Below, piece by piece: positions 37,434 through 39,533 of a stretch of DNA of 39,533 nt. The DNA is taken from IMG/VR virus record IMGVR_UViG_3300046642_000352, positions 1 to 39,533 of that record; one strand, given 5' to 3'. This DNA is from a virus. The notes under the pieces are model-generated. The model saw only the letters and a program-made list of their open reading frames with translations, did no database searches and was not told the DNA's origin. Within the stretch, counting starts at the first letter, position 1; each line of letters begins with the position of its first letter. Both the position numbers and the translations under genes were made by a program.

Positions 37434-37463
37434 TTGCGCGAGTGCCCCACATGCCCCTAGGTT
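37434..37463 (+). promoter_or_regulatory. Sigma-70-type promoter next to operator
   Basis: TTGCGC (37434-37439), 18-bp spacer, TAGGTT (37458-37463). The distances to the operator equal those at 23929, and the leaders share an AACGAAGGGGC-type segment. Confidence 0.65.
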
Positions 37464-37499
37464 GAGACCACAACAACAGCAACGAAGGGGCAGGACACG

Positions 37500-37865
37500 A
37501 TGGAGATCACGGTTCGAGTCAGCGGCGGAATGTACTGCGCACAGGTCCGCGACGGCCGCAAGCTCGTGCACTGCACCCAGCGTTTCTACACGGAAGGCAT
37601 GGCGCTCGCAGACGCGAAGTGCTGGGTGGCGTTCCACGGAGAGGGAGAGATCATGAACGACCTGGTCAAGCCTGGTGACAAGTTCGAGGCGCACCGGAAG
37701 GTTACGGGTGAGCTGCGCCCGGTCGGCGCTGGTGAGATGCTGCGGCTGATCGCTGAGGCTAAGTCGTTCGGGCTGGAAGTCGTCGAAAAGATGGGCACGG
37801 AGCGGGCTTACATCGAGATTGGCCGGAACGGAAGCTCTTACGGCCAGTACTTCCGCGTGGCCTAG
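37500..37865 (+). CDS. Operator-controlled protein, two possible starts
   Basis: A 121-residue protein in two parts. Residues 1-51 (VRVSGGMYCAQVRDGRKLVHC, DAKCWVAFHGEGE) have scattered Cys/His. An in-frame ATG at 37653 with its own GAGGGAGAG starts a 70-residue product (LVKPGDKFEAHRKVTGELRP, GEMLRLIAEAKSFGLEVVEK). The same two-start layout is seen in the other operator-controlled gene at 23997. No known family is recognised. Confidence 0.75.
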   Translation: MEITVRVSGGMYCAQVRDGRKLVHCTQRFYTEGMALADAKCWVAFHGEGEIMNDLVKPGDKFEAHRKVTGELRPVGAGEMLRLIAEAKSFGLEVVEKMGTERAYIEIGRNGSSYGQYFRVA

Positions 37866-37880
37866 TCGCATCAGCAGAAT

Positions 37881-37908
37881 GCCCGGGGCCGTAGCTGCGA
37901 CCCCGGGC
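37881..37908 (+). terminator. Hairpin after the operator-controlled gene
   Basis: GCCCGGGG pairs with CCCCGGGC, plus two inner pairs past a mismatch. It has no U-run. The next gene starts 13 nt later. Confidence 0.6.
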
Positions 37909-37921
37909 TGGGGAGGGAACC

Positions 37922-38167
37922 ATGTTCGTTCACACTGAGAACATCAAGCGCGTGGTGGCTGTGACGACCGAGACGGGCGAGGATGGCAACTTTGTTCTCT
38001 GCCTCGAAGTGCAGACCACCGGGAATGTGCGCAAGGTGCTTCGCGTGCCGCACTACTTCGCTGACTTTCTTCGGGCATCGCTGGAAAGCGAATTTGATAT
38101 GATGCCCGAAGATGAGCGCAAGCGCAGTTTTCAAGCCAGCATGGCCAGCGTCCGTAAGGGGAAGTAG
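37922..38167 (+). CDS. Small hypothetical protein
   Basis: An 81-residue protein (NIKRVVAVTTETGEDGNFVLCLEVQ, HYFADFLRASLESEFDMMPEDERK). GGGAGGG lies upstream of the ATG. First of three closely spaced small genes. Function unknown. Confidence 0.75.
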   Translation: MFVHTENIKRVVAVTTETGEDGNFVLCLEVQTTGNVRKVLRVPHYFADFLRASLESEFDMMPEDERKRSFQASMASVRKGK

Positions 38168-38168
38168 C

Positions 38169-38366
38169 GTGCCGCAAATCAAGCTCGATATCCTGGAAAT
38201 CACGGGCTTCGAAGAGTTCGCCGATCGCAGCGTTGATATTCAGGTGGTCGACCGGGTCCGGGGGCCGGTTGTCCTCCGCATGCAGGAAGATACGGCGCGC
38301 TGGCTGTTCGCTCTGGGTACGGATAAGCTCACTTCGTGGCGCAAGGCTGATGGAGAGGACGACTGA
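38169..38366 (+). CDS. Small hypothetical protein
   Basis: A 65-residue protein from a GTG next to the previous stop (IKLDILEITGFEEFADRSVD, VLRMQEDTARWLFALGTDK). It is a beta-then-helix pattern similar to its neighbour at 37922, so the two may be related small proteins. Function unknown. Confidence 0.7.
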   Translation: MPQIKLDILEITGFEEFADRSVDIQVVDRVRGPVVLRMQEDTARWLFALGTDKLTSWRKADGEDD

Positions 38367-38367
38367 C

Positions 38368-38538
38368 ATGGAATACCAGACGCGAGAGTTCCGGGCGGAC
38401 ATGACGTGCGAGTACTCCACGCGGGATCGCTGGGACGGAGTCAGGGCGGTAACGCTGATTGATTGCGGGCCAGTGGTCGGCATGGTGGCAGCGTGCCAGG
38501 AGTGCGCGGACATGTACGAGCGCCTGCAAGCGAAGTAA
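38368..38538 (+). CDS. Small Cys-containing hypothetical protein
   Basis: A 56-residue protein with four cysteines (MTCEYS, IDCGPVVGMVAACQECADMYE), perhaps one zinc site. The ATG lies 1 nt after the previous stop with GGAGAGG upstream. Last gene of the operon before a strong terminator. Confidence 0.7.
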   Translation: MEYQTREFRADMTCEYSTRDRWDGVRAVTLIDCGPVVGMVAACQECADMYERLQAK

Positions 38539-38544
38539 GGAACG

Positions 38545-38570
38545 GGGCCCCTTCGGGGGCCCTTTCTTTT
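38545..38570 (+). terminator. UUCG-capped rho-independent terminator
   Basis: GGGCCCC and GGGGCCC pair perfectly around a TTCG loop (UUCG tetraloop), followed by TTTCTTTT. It closes the right-hand early operon. Confidence 0.92.
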
Positions 38571-38721
38571 GGCCTCAATAAGGTTGCTTGACTCAATTAA
38601 TGAACACAACATGAATGTAATGTACAGGTTTGGCAAACCATACGGCGTATGTCGGAGTATTTGATTCCGGAACCTTTACGCTTCCTGTGAGCCCCCCACC
38701 CGTCGCCCCTAGTTAGCGATC
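38571..38721. promoter_or_regulatory. AT-rich control region with tandem palindromes
   Basis: Visibly lower GC than the rest of the window and gene-free. It contains a -35-like TTGACT at 38588 with only weak -10 candidates, then two abutting 13-nt odd palindromes, GGTTTGGCAAACC (38627-38639) and CATACGGCGTATG (38639-38651). The second reuses the CATACG/CGTATG half-sites of the dispersed operator at a spacing 5 bp shorter. It is probably the promoter-operator for the genes leading towards int. Confidence 0.55.
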
Positions 38722-39129
38722 ATGACTTGTATTGAGCCGACCCCCACGACAGACCTTTATTTGTTCATACCCGGACCGCTGGGCCACGGTTCCTGGGCAT
38801 GGTCCGAACACCCGCGCTGGCCTGGTGTGCTGGCCTCTGACTTCGCTTACAGCGCCCGTGAAGCCTCAGCGCTCGTACGGGCCTACGCAACGACCGTGGC
38901 GCGCCTGATAGCCCCCCGCGAAGCCAACCGGTTCATAGTGCTCGGGCGTGGCCGAGTGACTGGCCTGGTGCTCGCCCGGGACGAGTGGGAGTGGCACCAG
39001 CGGGATAGGGAGTACGCGCCGACCGACGACGAGCCTTGGAACACGTGGCGTACTGCCGCCCGCGCCTACTACGAAATCACGGGCAAGTTGATCGAGCGTC
39101 AGAAGTTCAGACCTAGGCTGGACGTGTAG
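38722..39129 (+). CDS. Hypothetical protein of the lysogeny-side region
   Basis: A 135-residue protein (TTDLYLFIPGPLGHGSWAWSEH, SAREASALVRAYATTVARLIAP, WRTAARAYYEITGKLIERQK). It has no recognisable DNA-binding motif. It lies behind the AT-rich control region and, if the map is circular, upstream of int. The ATG lacks a strong Shine-Dalgarno. Function unknown; a role in lysogeny is only inferred from position. Confidence 0.7.
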   Translation: MTCIEPTPTTDLYLFIPGPLGHGSWAWSEHPRWPGVLASDFAYSAREASALVRAYATTVARLIAPREANRFIVLGRGRVTGLVLARDEWEWHQRDREYAPTDDEPWNTWRTAARAYYEITGKLIERQKFRPRLDV

Positions 39130-39152
39130 CACGCACCGGTACGCTCGCCTGC

Positions 39153-39371
39153 ATGAACGACGAGACGAACGGGATCACCCCGCCCAAGATCAAGACCTAC
39201 CGCAGCGTCCCCGAGCTACTCGCCAAGCTTGAGGGGCGTGCAGCCATGTGGGAGCGCGTATCGCGGGAGAACAAGGAACGGGCGGAAGACTTCGAGCGCG
39301 CTGCCCAAGAGATCAGGAACGGTGCAGCAAGCGTTGTCGTAGGGCGTACAACGTACGTGCTAGGGGAGTAG
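39153..39371 (+). CDS. Small coiled-coil-like hypothetical protein
   Basis: A 72-residue charged protein (PELLAKLEGRAAMWERVSRENKERAEDFERAAQEI) with a central helix and a short beta end. No Shine-Dalgarno is apparent before the ATG, so it may be translated from a leaderless or weak start. Function unknown. Confidence 0.65.
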   Translation: MNDETNGITPPKIKTYRSVPELLAKLEGRAAMWERVSRENKERAEDFERAAQEIRNGAASVVVGRTTYVLGE

Positions 39372-39429
39372 CCTGATTCAACTAGTCCGGTAACGGGCCG
39401 GGCGTGGTGGTGAGTTAGGACAACCGAAG

Positions 39430-39533
39430 ATGACCCAAGCGGACAGCGTGCAAGCGCTGCGAATGTCGCTTGACTCGGAGCCTGCGGGTGCCGGGCAAGC
39501 GAAGATCGTTTTCCCGGAGTCGTGGGCTCTCTG
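39430..39533 (+). CDS. Partial small gene running off the right end
   Basis: An ATG with AGGA upstream opens a frame of 34 codons that reaches the window end without a stop (QADSVQALRMSLDSEPAG, IVFPESWAL). If the two window ends are joined, the frame continues without interruption and stops at TAG 38-40, giving a 48-residue product just before attP. No family is recognised. Confidence 0.45.
   Translation, partial: MTQADSVQALRMSLDSEPAGAGQAKIVFPESWAL

Noticed and set aside
1-39533. CRISPR array, insertion sequence, toxin-antitoxin pair or known defence operon
   Set aside because: No regularly spaced repeats, transposase motifs or recognisable toxin-antitoxin or defence genes were seen. The dispersed repeats are single copies between genes.

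Overview
The window looks like the complete genome of a temperate, long non-contractile-tailed phage (siphovirus) of Streptomyces or a close actinomycete relative. The grounds are high GC, many GTG starts, an HK97-type head module, a serine integrase with an adjacent attP-like site, a recombination directionality factor of the phiC31 gp3 type, a family A DNA polymerase, a P4-type primase-helicase and a dNMP kinase. Almost every gene lies on the + strand. An open reading frame leaves the right end and continues in frame into the left end, stopping at base 40. A cos-like sequence lies inside the window at about 4544. Both suggest a circular molecule, or a linear phage map opened away from its physical ends.

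Layout. 1-2064: attP-like inverted repeat, serine integrase and a zinc-finger protein. 2065-3289: regulatory DNA and a tRNA cluster (clear Asn-GUU, Leu-UAG and Pro-UGG, plus three irregular tRNA-like genes). 3315-4699: papain-like hydrolase, small zinc protein, HNH nuclease, putative cos. 4700-21789: packaging, head and tail operon (terminases, portal, protease, capsid, connectors, tail tube, frameshifted chaperones, tape measure, minor tail proteins). 21800-23228: GH25 endolysin and holin-type proteins. 23287-36133: early region (dNMP kinase, a possible regulator, Cas4-like nuclease, directionality factor, small proteins, HNH, primase-helicase, DNA polymerase, sigma-like protein, second HNH). 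36190-38538: small genes, including a lipoprotein and a secreted protein. 38571-39533: an AT-rich control region and small genes leading towards the integrase.

Regulation is the most striking part. Ten copies of a 22-bp palindrome (core ACATACGGATATCCGTATGT) sit only between genes. They fall into classes: beside a TTGACA-type promoter (two), embedded in self-complementary flanks that form long hairpins (four), altered at two bases so that the right arm becomes a Shine-Dalgarno sequence 5-6 nt before a GTG start (three), and one unclassified. This resembles a dispersed operator or stoperator immunity system, but the repressor gene is not recognisable. A second family of eight copies of a 17-bp element (consensus GGTAACCGACTCGCTAG) lies a near-constant 32-39 nt before five early starts and looks like a phage-specific promoter; a sigma-like gene at 34692 could encode its reader. 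A duplicated inverted-repeat block precedes two of these elements.

Functions come from reading motifs by eye. No alignment, structure prediction or database search was run.
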